The notes below the pieces were generated by a model. It was not told where the DNA came from and searched no databases. It saw only the letters and a list, made by a program, of their open reading frames with translations. A program made the translations under genes and the position numbers. From Gemmatimonadota bacterium (GTDB taxonomy: Bacteria > Gemmatimonadota > Gemmatimonadetes > Longimicrobiales > Gaopeijiaceae), in contig JAWKQO010000001.1 in NCBI GenBank assembly GCA_041390105.1, positions 310,001 through 374,000 on the forward strand: a stretch of 64,000 nucleotides of DNA, in the 5' to 3' direction. Positions 37,224 through 45,540 of this stretch are shown in pieces; within the stretch, counting starts at the first letter, position 1, and each line of letters starts with the position of its first letter.

Positions 37224-39290
37224 TTGCCCGCTCTCGTTCCCGAACCCTTGGTGCTGATTCCGACGCTACTCCTGGGCGCCCTGCTGCTGGCAGCGGGAGC
37301 CCGGAGGCGAGCCCTGGCGCCCTACGCCTGGCTGGCGGTCCTGGCCCTCGGGCGCTGGATCACGCTTTCCCTCACGGAGGCGGGCCGCTTCGTCGGCTAT
37401 CAACACCTGGCGGACCCTCTGGGTAGCTCGGCGGGCCTCGGGGTCCGCTGGGGGCTGCTGGCCCTCTACGGGGCGGTGGTGCTGGCCGGCGCGCTGCGGC
37501 ATCGGTCCGATCTGGCCGCCAAGGCCTCCGCGCTGAGTCTCGGGCAGTGGGTGGTGGTGGCCCTGCTGTCGGTGCTGCTGGGGGCCACCGTGTCCCGCGA
37601 AGTGGGGGTCTTCCTGCGCGAGCTGATGACCGCGGCGCCGATCCTGGCGCTGCAGCTCCTCAACCTGGGGCTGGTCCTCGCCACAGCCACCCCGCAGGCC
37701 GTGCCGCAGTGGGTCACCGGGCTCCTCGAGCCTGACGAGGGCGCACCCCGTCTGTGGGACCGCTTCGCGCTGGGATGGGCGGCGTTCGTGGCACTCCTGG
37801 CCCTGGGGCTGGGGCTGGGCGTCTACCAAGCCCACCCGCACGTGCCGGACGAGCTGGGCTACCTCTTCCACGCGCGCTATTTCGCGCGTGGGTTGCTCTA
37901 CCTGCCGCCGCTGCCGGTGGCCGAGAGCTTCAACGTCGATCTCATGACGTTCGAGCCGGACCGGTGGTATTCGCCGGTGCCGCCCGGCTGGCCCGCCGTG
38001 CTCTCGATCGGCGTACGGTTGGGTGTGCCGTGGCTGGTGAATCCGGTCCTGGCCGGGCTCAACATCCTGCTGGCTCATCTGCTGGTCTGGCGTCTGACCG
38101 ACAGGCCCACGGCGCGGTTCTCCACGGTTCTGCTGGCGCTCTCGCCCTGGCCGGCGTTCCTGGCCATGTCGTTCATGACCCATACCTGGGCCTTCACCTG
38201 CCTGCTGCTGGCCGGGGTCTCGGTAGAACGCCTCAGAACCACGGGTACGCTGCACTGGGGGCTGTGGGGCGGAGCCGCCATCGGCATGATCAGCCTGATC
38301 CGGCCCCTGGAAGGGCTGGCCGTGGCCCTGCTCATGGGGCTCTGGTCCCTGGGGGCGCGCGGCCGGGGTTTCCGCTTCGCCCCCTCCGCAGTGCTCACGG
38401 TGGCCACGGCGGCGGTGGCTTTTCTGCAGCTCTGGTACAACCGGGTGCTCACGGGCGAGGCCCGCACGTTCCCGCTGATGCAGTACTTCGACCGTGTCTA
38501 CGGTCCCGGCGTCAACGACCTGGGATTCGGACCGGATCGCGGGGTGGGCTGGGCGCTGGATCCCTATCCGGGGCACGGACTTAGGGACGTCGTCGTCAAC
38601 ACCAACCTCAACCTGACCGCGACCAACGTCGAGCTGTTCGGGTGGGGGATCGGCTCGCTGTTCTTCGTGTGGGTGCTGCTGGCCCGACGGCGTTGGACCA
38701 AGCTGGATGGGTGGATGGCGGCCGTGCTGGTGATGGTCATCGGGGTGCACGCCCTCTACTACTTCAGCGGGGGGCCCGACTTCGGGGCCCGCTATTGGTA
38801 TCCGATTCTCCTGCCGCTGGTGCTCCTGACGGCGCGAGCGGTACTCGACCTGCGCACCGCGCTGCCCCGCCTGCCCGCGGCGGTCCTGGCGCTGTCCGTA
38901 ATCTCGCTGGGGACCTTCCTCCCCTGGCGGGCCTCCGACAAGTACTGGCACTACCGGAATATGCGCCCCGACGTCCGAACCCTGGCCGCCGCGCTGCCCC
39001 TGGAAGGCGGGCTGGTGTTCGTCCGCGGGGACCGCCACCCGGACTATGCCTCCGCTGCCATCTACAACTCCTACGACTTCAGCGGCGCTGACCCTGTCTA
39101 CGTGTGGGACCGCGATCCGGCCCTGGTGCCTGGGGTGCTGGGCGCCTTTCCGGGCCGCTCCGTCTGGATCCTGGAGGGTCCCACGATCACGGGCGACGGC
39201 TTCCTGGTGGCCGCGGGTCCTCTGAGCGAGCGGGAGGCGCGGCTCTGTCAGGCTGAGGGGCGGTGGCCCCGCTGCGAGGGAGCCTCATGA
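37224..39290 (+). CDS. Large polytopic membrane glycosyltransferase (GT-C-like)
   Basis: 688 residues with about 15 hydrophobic segments, TTG start at 37224 after GGAAGG. Around residue 205 a loop reads AHPHVPDELGYLFHARYFARG, where D209-E210 is the probable catalytic acidic motif of GT-C enzymes. The first 190 residues add extra membrane helices that the smaller paralogues lack. A soluble C-terminal segment (from about residue 580) has PDYASAAIYNSYDFSGADPVYVWDRD. It is followed within 50 bp by a membrane phosphatase/transferase-like gene, suggesting a pair that modifies a surface polymer. Sugar and acceptor are unknown. Confidence 0.72.
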   Translation: MPALVPEPLVLIPTLLLGALLLAAGARRRALAPYAWLAVLALGRWITLSLTEAGRFVGYQHLADPLGSSAGLGVRWGLLALYGAVVLAGALRHRSDLAAKASALSLGQWVVVALLSVLLGATVSREVGVFLRELMTAAPILALQLLNLGLVLATATPQAVPQWVTGLLEPDEGAPRLWDRFALGWAAFVALLALGLGLGVYQAHPHVPDELGYLFHARYFARGLLYLPPLPVAESFNVDLMTFEPDRWYSPVPPGWPAVLSIGVRLGVPWLVNPVLAGLNILLAHLLVWRLTDRPTARFSTVLLALSPWPAFLAMSFMTHTWAFTCLLLAGVSVERLRTTGTLHWGLWGGAAIGMISLIRPLEGLAVALLMGLWSLGARGRGFRFAPSAVLTVATAAVAFLQLWYNRVLTGEARTFPLMQYFDRVYGPGVNDLGFGPDRGVGWALDPYPGHGLRDVVVNTNLNLTATNVELFGWGIGSLFFVWVLLARRRWTKLDGWMAAVLVMVIGVHALYYFSGGPDFGARYWYPILLPLVLLTARAVLDLRTALPRLPAAVLALSVISLGTFLPWRASDKYWHYRNMRPDVRTLAAALPLEGGLVFVRGDRHPDYASAAIYNSYDFSGADPVYVWDRDPALVPGVLGAFPGRSVWILEGPTITGDGFLVAAGPLSEREARLCQAEGRWPRCEGAS

Positions 39291-39339
39291 TGGCCATCCC
39301 GGCCGGCCCCTCCCTGGAAGCCGCCCGCAGGCTTAGTGT

Positions 39340-41469
39340 GTGAGCCGGATGTCGGATGGATCTGCACCTCGGGGGGATATGGCCACGTCGTTCAAAGTGG
39401 CGGCGCGCCGCTATTGGCTGGGCGCGGCCCTCCTGGGGCTGCTGGCCTTCGTGGGCATGCGCTGGGTGGCGCCCTGGGGCATCCGGATGGTGCACGCCGG
39501 TCGGGTGCCGCTGGTGGGCAGACTCATCCCGGGCCGAGACTCCGTCCCGGTGCAAACCTACCTCGACCTCTGGGCCGGGCTGGAAGGCGAGCTGGCCTTC
39601 TTCCTGGCGCTGGCGGTGCTGCTGGGCTTCCTGGCCTTCGTGCTCCTTTGGCACACGGCTCCCAGCCGACGCCCCGAGGCCGAGACGCCTGCGGACGATC
39701 CCTCTCGTTCCAGCACGCTGCGCTACGCACTCTGGTTCGCGCTCGTCGCGGGGCTGGGCGAGGGCAGCTACCTGATCGCCAAGTACCTCCTGTTCCGGAA
39801 GTTTCCGGCCAACCTCCCGGAGGTCAGCGAACACGCCATCTGGATGACCTCCGTCGACCACCTGCTGGTGGCGCTGGCGGTATGGGGGATCCTGGTCGCG
39901 CTGGGCGCCCGGGTCGCGGCCCTGCGTCGACCCCAGGTCTTCGCGTTCTTGCTTCCGGCGCTGGGCTGGCTCAGCTGGTTCGGCACCGCGGGGCGGATCG
40001 CCCCCTGGGCCGCCGCGCTCCTCTCGGCTGGACTCGCGGTGCAGTGGGTTCGCCGCGAGCCGTTCAGTGCTCCCGCGTTCGACGCCCTGGTCCGGAAGAC
40101 GCTTCCCTGGGGGTTCGCCCTGGTGGTGGTGCTTGGGGGGGCGCTACCGCTGTTCCGGGTGGGGAGCGAATGGGCGGCGCTGCGGGCGCTCCCTCAGGCT
40201 CCGGCGGGCGCGCCCAACGTGGTCCTCGTGGTCTTCGATACGCAGCGTGCGTTGAACATGGGGCTCTATGGCTATGAGCGGGACACCACGCCCCACGTGG
40301 ACGCCCTGGCCAAAGAGAGCGTGGTGTTCGACCGGGCGTTCTCATCGGCCCCGTGGACCCTTCCTTCGCACGCCACCATGTTCACGGGTCGTTGGCCGCA
40401 CGAGCTGGGCGTGGGCTTCCTGGACCCGCTGGACGACACCTATCCGGTGTTGTCGGAGCTGTTCGCGGCACAGGGCTACCGTACCGGCGGCTTCGCCGGG
40501 AACCTCGCCTTCGTGACCCGCATGTACGGTCTGGCGCGCGGCTTCCAGCACTTCGACAACCAGCGCGTCTACCCCAACATGATGCTCAAGCAGTCATGGC
40601 TGATCCGGGAGCCGTGGCGCCAGATCCGTCGCAAGCTGGGTCTGTCGGGGTACCTCATCTCCACGCCCGCCTGGAAGGTCAACGAGTGGTTTCTCGAGTG
40701 GCAAAGGCGGGACAGTGACCGCCCCTTCTTCGCCTTCGTCAACTACATCGAGCCACACGAGCCCTACGATCCGCCCACGGAGTTCCGGGGCCGTTTCGGA
40801 GGGGGAGACGGACTGACCTGGCTCAAGCACGGCTCGGAGTCGAAGAACTATTCGGCGGACGAGATGCAGCAGCTCGTGGATCACTACGACGAGGACGTCG
40901 CGACCGTCGACCAGGCGTTCGCGAACCTGTACGCGGAGTTGACGGCCCGCGGGCTGCTGGACAACACGATTCTCGTCCTGACGTCCGACCACGGGGACGA
41001 GTTCGGGGAGCACGGGTGGTTGGACCACATCCACACCGTCTACGCGACCACCACCCACGTGCCCCTGCTCATTCGCTTGCCGGACGGCGCCCACGCCGGG
41101 GAGCGCGTGTCCGAGCCGGTCTCTCTGCGCGACCTGGCCAGCACCGTGCTGGACCTGGCCGAAGTGCCGGCCGCGGTTCCCGGTGAATCCCTGGCCCGCT
41201 TCTTCGGCGCTCCGGCTGCCACGGACTCCCTGCGTGGAGAGCTGATCCTCAGCGAGCTCGGTCAAACCCGCGGCATCGTGGAGGGCGACTACCGCTATGT
41301 GTGGATCGCCCAGGGGGGCGAGGGTCTCTTCGACGTGTGGCGAGACCGCTACGAGGCGACCGACCTGACGGCCCAGCAGCCCGAGGTACGGGAGCGGGCG
41401 CTCGGCCGGCTCCGTGGGATGTTCCCGGACATTGGTCCGGACGGGAAGTCACTGCAGCCCAACCAGTAG
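39340..41469 (+). CDS. Membrane-anchored sulfatase / alkaline-phosphatase-superfamily protein
   Basis: 709 residues from GTG 39340; ATG 39349 or ATG 39379 (just after a G-run) are alternatives. N-terminal membrane helices (to about residue 285) are followed by a sulfatase-fold domain: NVVLVVFDTQRALNMGLYGYERDTTPHVD, PWTLPSHATMFTG, YIEPHEPYDPP and LTSDHGDEFGEHGWLDH. The position that holds formylglycine-generating Cys/Ser in sulfatases (C/S-x-P-S/x-R) appears to be Thr (T-L-P-S-H), as in phospho- or phosphoethanolamine-transfer enzymes. A transferase of head groups on a glycan or lipid is therefore more likely than a true sulfatase; this is inference. Confidence 0.8.
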   Translation: MSRMSDGSAPRGDMATSFKVAARRYWLGAALLGLLAFVGMRWVAPWGIRMVHAGRVPLVGRLIPGRDSVPVQTYLDLWAGLEGELAFFLALAVLLGFLAFVLLWHTAPSRRPEAETPADDPSRSSTLRYALWFALVAGLGEGSYLIAKYLLFRKFPANLPEVSEHAIWMTSVDHLLVALAVWGILVALGARVAALRRPQVFAFLLPALGWLSWFGTAGRIAPWAAALLSAGLAVQWVRREPFSAPAFDALVRKTLPWGFALVVVLGGALPLFRVGSEWAALRALPQAPAGAPNVVLVVFDTQRALNMGLYGYERDTTPHVDALAKESVVFDRAFSSAPWTLPSHATMFTGRWPHELGVGFLDPLDDTYPVLSELFAAQGYRTGGFAGNLAFVTRMYGLARGFQHFDNQRVYPNMMLKQSWLIREPWRQIRRKLGLSGYLISTPAWKVNEWFLEWQRRDSDRPFFAFVNYIEPHEPYDPPTEFRGRFGGGDGLTWLKHGSESKNYSADEMQQLVDHYDEDVATVDQAFANLYAELTARGLLDNTILVLTSDHGDEFGEHGWLDHIHTVYATTTHVPLLIRLPDGAHAGERVSEPVSLRDLASTVLDLAEVPAAVPGESLARFFGAPAATDSLRGELILSELGQTRGIVEGDYRYVWIAQGGEGLFDVWRDRYEATDLTAQQPEVRERALGRLRGMFPDIGPDGKSLQPNQ

Positions 41470-41535
41470 GGGGTGGGGGCTCCCGGCCCCCCTCGGATGC
41501 TGCTTCCGGGCCACCGGCTCTTCCCTCGGAATTCG

Positions 41536-41565
41536 TTCAACATCCGGCACTTCCGCCCCGATACT
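41536..41565 (+). promoter_or_regulatory. Possible promoter of the signalling trio
   Basis: TTCAAC (41536-41541), 18 bp, GATACT (41560-41565), 62 bp upstream of the ATG at 41627. A 6-bp G/C hairpin at 41475-41491, without a T-run, lies just upstream after the preceding gene. Confidence 0.4.
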
Positions 41566-41626
41566 CCACCACAGTGGGGGCCCCGAGAGGGGGCACCCGG
41601 CCGCCTGCTCCCGGACCATCTGGACC

Positions 41627-41998
41627 ATGGCTGTGATCCCGGTCGAGCATGCCGAGCTCGGCATGGTACTCGCGGCGCCGGTCACCGACCGCCGCGGACG
41701 TCTCCTGATCCCTGCGGGGAAGGAACTGGACGACAAGTTCCTCAAGGCGCTGAAGATGTGGGGCGTGCCCCAGATCGAGATCGAGGGGGAGGCGGAGGGT
41801 TCCGTCGACCCCTTCGCCGATCTGCCGCCCGAGGTGCTCGCGGCGGCCAAGGCGGAGATGACGGCGCGCTTCGCGCGCAATTCCCTGGACCATCCACTCA
41901 TCGCCCTGCTCTTCGAGCGCGCCGTGTTGCGTGAAGCGGCGGCCCGCATGGGACCAGCGCCGGAGTCGGTGGAGGAGGTCGAAGCTCATGCCTCTTGA
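41627..41998 (+). CDS. Small signalling module (HD-GYP N-terminal-like)
   Basis: A 123-residue soluble protein. The first 50 residues (ELGMVLAAPVTDRRGRLLIPAGKELDDKFLKALKMWGVPQI) resemble the beta-rich domain that precedes HD-GYP and similar phosphodiesterases. No HD residues are present. The second half is helical and charged. The gene overlaps the HDOD gene by 11 bp, which has a strong GGAGGAGG ribosome site inside it. It therefore probably works with the HDOD protein and histidine kinase downstream, but I cannot name a function. Confidence 0.68.
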   Translation: MAVIPVEHAELGMVLAAPVTDRRGRLLIPAGKELDDKFLKALKMWGVPQIEIEGEAEGSVDPFADLPPEVLAAAKAEMTARFARNSLDHPLIALLFERAVLREAAARMGPAPESVEEVEAHAS

Positions 41999-42842
41999 TC
42001 CCCAGGAGCTTCTCAAGAACGCGACCAACCTGGCGTCGCCCCCCATCATCTACCAGCGACTGGTGGCGGTCATCAACCACCCTCGCTCGGGCGCGGCCGA
42101 CGTGGCGCGTGTGCTCTCCGAGGACACGGGACTGACCGCTCGCTTGCTGAGGTTGGTCAACTCCGCGCTCTTCTCCTTTCCGCAGCGGATCGGGACCGTC
42201 ACCCATGCCGTGCGTGTGGTCGGGACGGCCCAGGTCAGGGACCTGGCGCTGGCCACGTCCATCATGACCGCTTTCAAGAACGTGCCCGCGGACCTCGTGG
42301 ACATGGACTCCTTCTGGCGACACAGCCTTGCCTGTGGGATCGCCGCCCGGGTGCTGGCCAGTCATCGCCGGGAGTTCAACGTCGAGCGCTTCTTCGTAGC
42401 CGGAATGCTGCACGATCTCGGGCGCCTCGTGATCTTCCAGGAGAAGGGGCAGGAGGCGAGGGAAGCGATCGAGCGCGCGGCCGCGAGCGGCGACGCGCTC
42501 CACCGCACGGAGCGCGACGTGCTCGGCTTCGACCACGCGCAGGTGGGCGGTGCGCTCATGTCGCAGTGGAACTTCCCGGGCGCGTTCCAGGAGGCCGTGG
42601 CGTTCCATCACCGCCCTGCCCAGGCGAGCCGCTTTCCGGTGGAGACTGCGGTGGTGCACATCGCGGATCTCATGGCCAACGCCCTCTCGTTCGGCTCCAG
42701 CGGCACGCACGACGTGCCGGAACTGGTCGCGAGCGCGTGGGACACCCTCGGTGTGGACGCTGCGATGGTTCCCACCATGCTGGAGGAGATCGAACGGCAG
42801 TTCGCCGACGCGGCTCACATCCAACTCGGCATGGCCGCATGA
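41988..42842 (+). CDS. HDOD domain signalling protein
   Basis: 284 residues. The HDOD domain spans most of the protein: LASPPIIYQRLVAVINHP, DTGLTARLLRLVNSALFSFP (about 45-64), IGTVTHAVRVVGTAQVRDLALA and FFVAGMLHDLGRLVIF. HDOD proteins are catalytically inactive relatives of HD domains that act in regulatory and signalling complexes. The ATG at 41988 overlaps the upstream gene. The stop overlaps the histidine kinase start (ATGA at 42839-42842), giving a coupled trio. Confidence 0.9.
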   Translation: MPLDPQELLKNATNLASPPIIYQRLVAVINHPRSGAADVARVLSEDTGLTARLLRLVNSALFSFPQRIGTVTHAVRVVGTAQVRDLALATSIMTAFKNVPADLVDMDSFWRHSLACGIAARVLASHRREFNVERFFVAGMLHDLGRLVIFQEKGQEAREAIERAAASGDALHRTERDVLGFDHAQVGGALMSQWNFPGAFQEAVAFHHRPAQASRFPVETAVVHIADLMANALSFGSSGTHDVPELVASAWDTLGVDAAMVPTMLEEIERQFADAAHIQLGMAA

Positions 42843-45391
42843 GCTCGGAGCACGGCGGAGCCGTCGTGGGTGCGCTGGCGCCCAGCGACCGGACCTCCCG
42901 AGAGCAGGCCTGGCTCTCCGACGCACTGGACGCTGTCGTCGAGCTCAGCCGCTCGCTCGCCGGCGACGCGCGTAGCGACTACTCGCCGGTCGACGTATTC
43001 GCGGCGACCAAGCCGGTACTACGCCGCCTCGCCGACTTTCAGACCATCGCCTTTCTCAGCCTCGATCCGGATGGCGTGAGCTTCGACGTCCAGGACGTCG
43101 ATCCCGGTGGGGCCACCGAGCTCGTGCGCCGCGAGCTGGATCATCTGGTCGCGGACGGGACCTTCGCCTGGTCGCTCTACCAGAATCGGCCCGTGCTGGT
43201 CCCGGGGCGCTTCGTGGGGCCCTGGGTCTTGCTGCACGTGATGGCGACGCCGAACCGCGTGTTGGGCATGTTCTTCGGCGCGCTTCCCTCGCACGCCTCC
43301 TTCGTGCCCGACGCGGCGCAGAAGATCCTCTCCGTGGTGTTGTTCAATGCGGCCAGCGTCATGGAAAGCGGGCAGCTGTATCGGGAGCTGAGCCGTCACA
43401 CGCAGAACCTCGAGGCGCTGGTCGAGGAGCGCACCCACGAGTTGCGGCGGTCGCAGGAGGCGGCCCTGGCGGCCAGCCAGGCCAAGAGCGAGTTCCTGGC
43501 AAACATGAGTCACGAGATCCGCACTCCGATCAACGGCATCGTGGGCATGAACTCCCTCATGCTGGCGGGTGGTCTCGACGACGAGCAGCGCGAGCAAGCC
43601 GAGACGATCCAGCGTTCGGCCGACAACCTGCTCACGATCATCAACGACATCCTCGACTTCTCCAAGATCGAAGCCGGGCGCCTGACCTTGGAAGAGGTCG
43701 CCTACGATCTGCATCAGGCCATCGAGGATGTCATCGAGCTGCTCGCCCCGCGCGCCTTTGAGAAGGGGCTCGAGTTGGCGTTGCGCTACGCTGCCGACGC
43801 GCCCCGCGGTGTGTTCGGCGATCCGGGGCGCCTGCGCCAGGTGCTGGTGAATCTGGTGGGGAACGCCATCAAGTTCACGGCGAAGGGACACGTGCTCGTG
43901 GACGTCTCCTGGAGCGCCAGCGAGCGGGGCGCGGGCCGGTTCCGCATCGCTGTGGAGGACACCGGCATCGGCATAGCCAAGGACAAGCTGGACCGCGTGT
44001 TCGAGAAGTTCACCCAGGCCGATTCCTCCACCACCCGCAACTACGGCGGCACGGGGTTGGGGCTCTCCATCAGCCGCGAGCTGTCTTCCATGATGGGTGG
44101 CGCTTTGGAGGCCGAGAGCGAGCTCGGTCTGGGCTCCACCTTCATCGTGACCCTGCCCGCGCGCCTGGCCCCCGAGATCGGGGTGGCGCCCGAGGTCAGC
44201 GAGGCTCGCGCCGTGCTGGTGGTGTCACCGACCCGCGCCCTGCGCGAGAGCCTGCGCGAGCGATTGGAGGGCATGGGAGCAGTGGTGCTGGCCGCAGCGG
44301 ACGGACGGGCACTGCGCGAGCGAATGGGATACGAAGATGCGACCCGGTATGATCATGCCCTGGTCGACTATGCGCTGGGCGAAGACGCCCTCCGCGAGAT
44401 CGCGATCTGGCTCCGGTCGACGTCACGGGGCGCTCAGGTGCGGCTGAACGTCATGGCCCCCATGATGGCCAAGGACGACGCTTCGCTGCTGCTGGGAGAT
44501 GGGTATGAAGGCGTCTTCGCCAAGCCGGTTCGCGAGCGTCGGCTCTTCACCTTGCTGGATACGGCCCCACTGCAGCGGGGCGCGCCGGTGCCGGTCGAGG
44601 CCGACGCCGACGTGGAGACCGTGCTGGCCCGCGTACTTCTGGTGGAGGATGAGCCCGTGAACCAGAAGGTCGCGGGACGCATGCTGGAGCGGCTTGGACA
44701 CCGTGTCGAGATCGCCGCCAACGGCGAAGAGGCCGTGGAGCGCCTGCTCGCGTGTGAGCCCGGGCACTTCGACCTGGTGCTGATGGACTGCCAGATGCCC
44801 GTGTTGGACGGATATGAGGCGACGCGCCGCATCCGCAAGGCGGAAGCGGGGCACCGGCCCCACCAGATCATCGTGGCGTTGACTGCGAGTGCGCTGGAGA
44901 GCGACCGGGAGAAGTGTCTGGCCAGTGGGATGGACGACTTCCTCGCCAAGCCGATCCGACTCGAGGACCTGAATCAGACGGTGGCGCGCTGGGTCGGCTG
45001 GACGCCGGACGAGACGACCCCTCTGACCACACCGGAGGAGGCGGTCGACCCCGCCTTCGATCGGGACGCTGCCTTCGCGACGGTCGGCGAGGACGAAGAG
45101 TTGCTTTGGACCATCGTGGATCTCTTCCTGTCCGGTTGGGACGAGCTCGAGCAGCGGCTGGACCGGGGCCTGGAAGAAGCCGATGCGGGTGAGCTGCGCG
45201 CCGTGGCCCATCGCCTGCGCGGAAGCGCGGCCAACGTCGGCGCTCGCGCCATCCACCGGATCGCCGGTGACTTGGAGCCGCGGTTCGCCAAGGGTGATCT
45301 CACCTGCGCCGTGACGGGCGTCTCCGAGTTGAAGGCGGCGGTGTCCGCCTTCCGCGACGCGTCCGGGCGACTGCGGCCGGCGGGGATCTAG
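42839..45391 (+). CDS. Hybrid sensor histidine kinase (HisKA-HATPase-REC-REC-HPt)
   Basis: 850 residues. The N-terminal 1-180 is GAF-like and cytosolic with no membrane segment, followed by a coiled coil. HisKA contains the phospho-acceptor H225 in MSHEIRTPINGIVG. HATPase contains N (LVNLVGNAIKFT), G1 (DTGIGI) and G2 (GTGLGLSI). A first receiver-like domain (about 465-575) lacks a normal acidic pocket start (VVSPTRA), so it looks degenerate. A complete second receiver has LLVEDE, LVLMDCQMP and the K of LAKP. A C-terminal HPt has the His in VAHRLRGSAANVGA. This is a phosphorelay kinase that needs an output regulator elsewhere. Confidence 0.94.
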   Translation: MSSEHGGAVVGALAPSDRTSREQAWLSDALDAVVELSRSLAGDARSDYSPVDVFAATKPVLRRLADFQTIAFLSLDPDGVSFDVQDVDPGGATELVRRELDHLVADGTFAWSLYQNRPVLVPGRFVGPWVLLHVMATPNRVLGMFFGALPSHASFVPDAAQKILSVVLFNAASVMESGQLYRELSRHTQNLEALVEERTHELRRSQEAALAASQAKSEFLANMSHEIRTPINGIVGMNSLMLAGGLDDEQREQAETIQRSADNLLTIINDILDFSKIEAGRLTLEEVAYDLHQAIEDVIELLAPRAFEKGLELALRYAADAPRGVFGDPGRLRQVLVNLVGNAIKFTAKGHVLVDVSWSASERGAGRFRIAVEDTGIGIAKDKLDRVFEKFTQADSSTTRNYGGTGLGLSISRELSSMMGGALEAESELGLGSTFIVTLPARLAPEIGVAPEVSEARAVLVVSPTRALRESLRERLEGMGAVVLAAADGRALRERMGYEDATRYDHALVDYALGEDALREIAIWLRSTSRGAQVRLNVMAPMMAKDDASLLLGDGYEGVFAKPVRERRLFTLLDTAPLQRGAPVPVEADADVETVLARVLLVEDEPVNQKVAGRMLERLGHRVEIAANGEEAVERLLACEPGHFDLVLMDCQMPVLDGYEATRRIRKAEAGHRPHQIIVALTASALESDREKCLASGMDDFLAKPIRLEDLNQTVARWVGWTPDETTPLTTPEEAVDPAFDRDAAFATVGEDEELLWTIVDLFLSGWDELEQRLDRGLEEADAGELRAVAHRLRGSAANVGARAIHRIAGDLEPRFAKGDLTCAVTGVSELKAAVSAFRDASGRLRPAGI

Positions 45392-45422
45392 GCAAGCCCT
45401 ACCTCTGCGGACGCAACGCGGA

Positions 45423-45447
45423 CTCGGGCGTTCGCTTTTCGCCCGAG
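45423..45447 (+). other. Intergenic hairpin after the histidine kinase
   Basis: CTCGGGCG (45423-45430) pairs perfectly with CGCCCGAG (45440-45447) around a TTCGCTTTT loop. No T-run follows, so it may be a processing or Rho-protected 3' end rather than an intrinsic terminator. Confidence 0.45.
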
Positions 45448-45540
45448 CCCGGCTGGCACCGTTCTTGTCCGTTTCGCCCTCTCTGTTTGGGTCGGAGAAA
45501 GGCGCGGGCGTTGGTCGAAGGTCGTCGAAATGGCGCGGCC

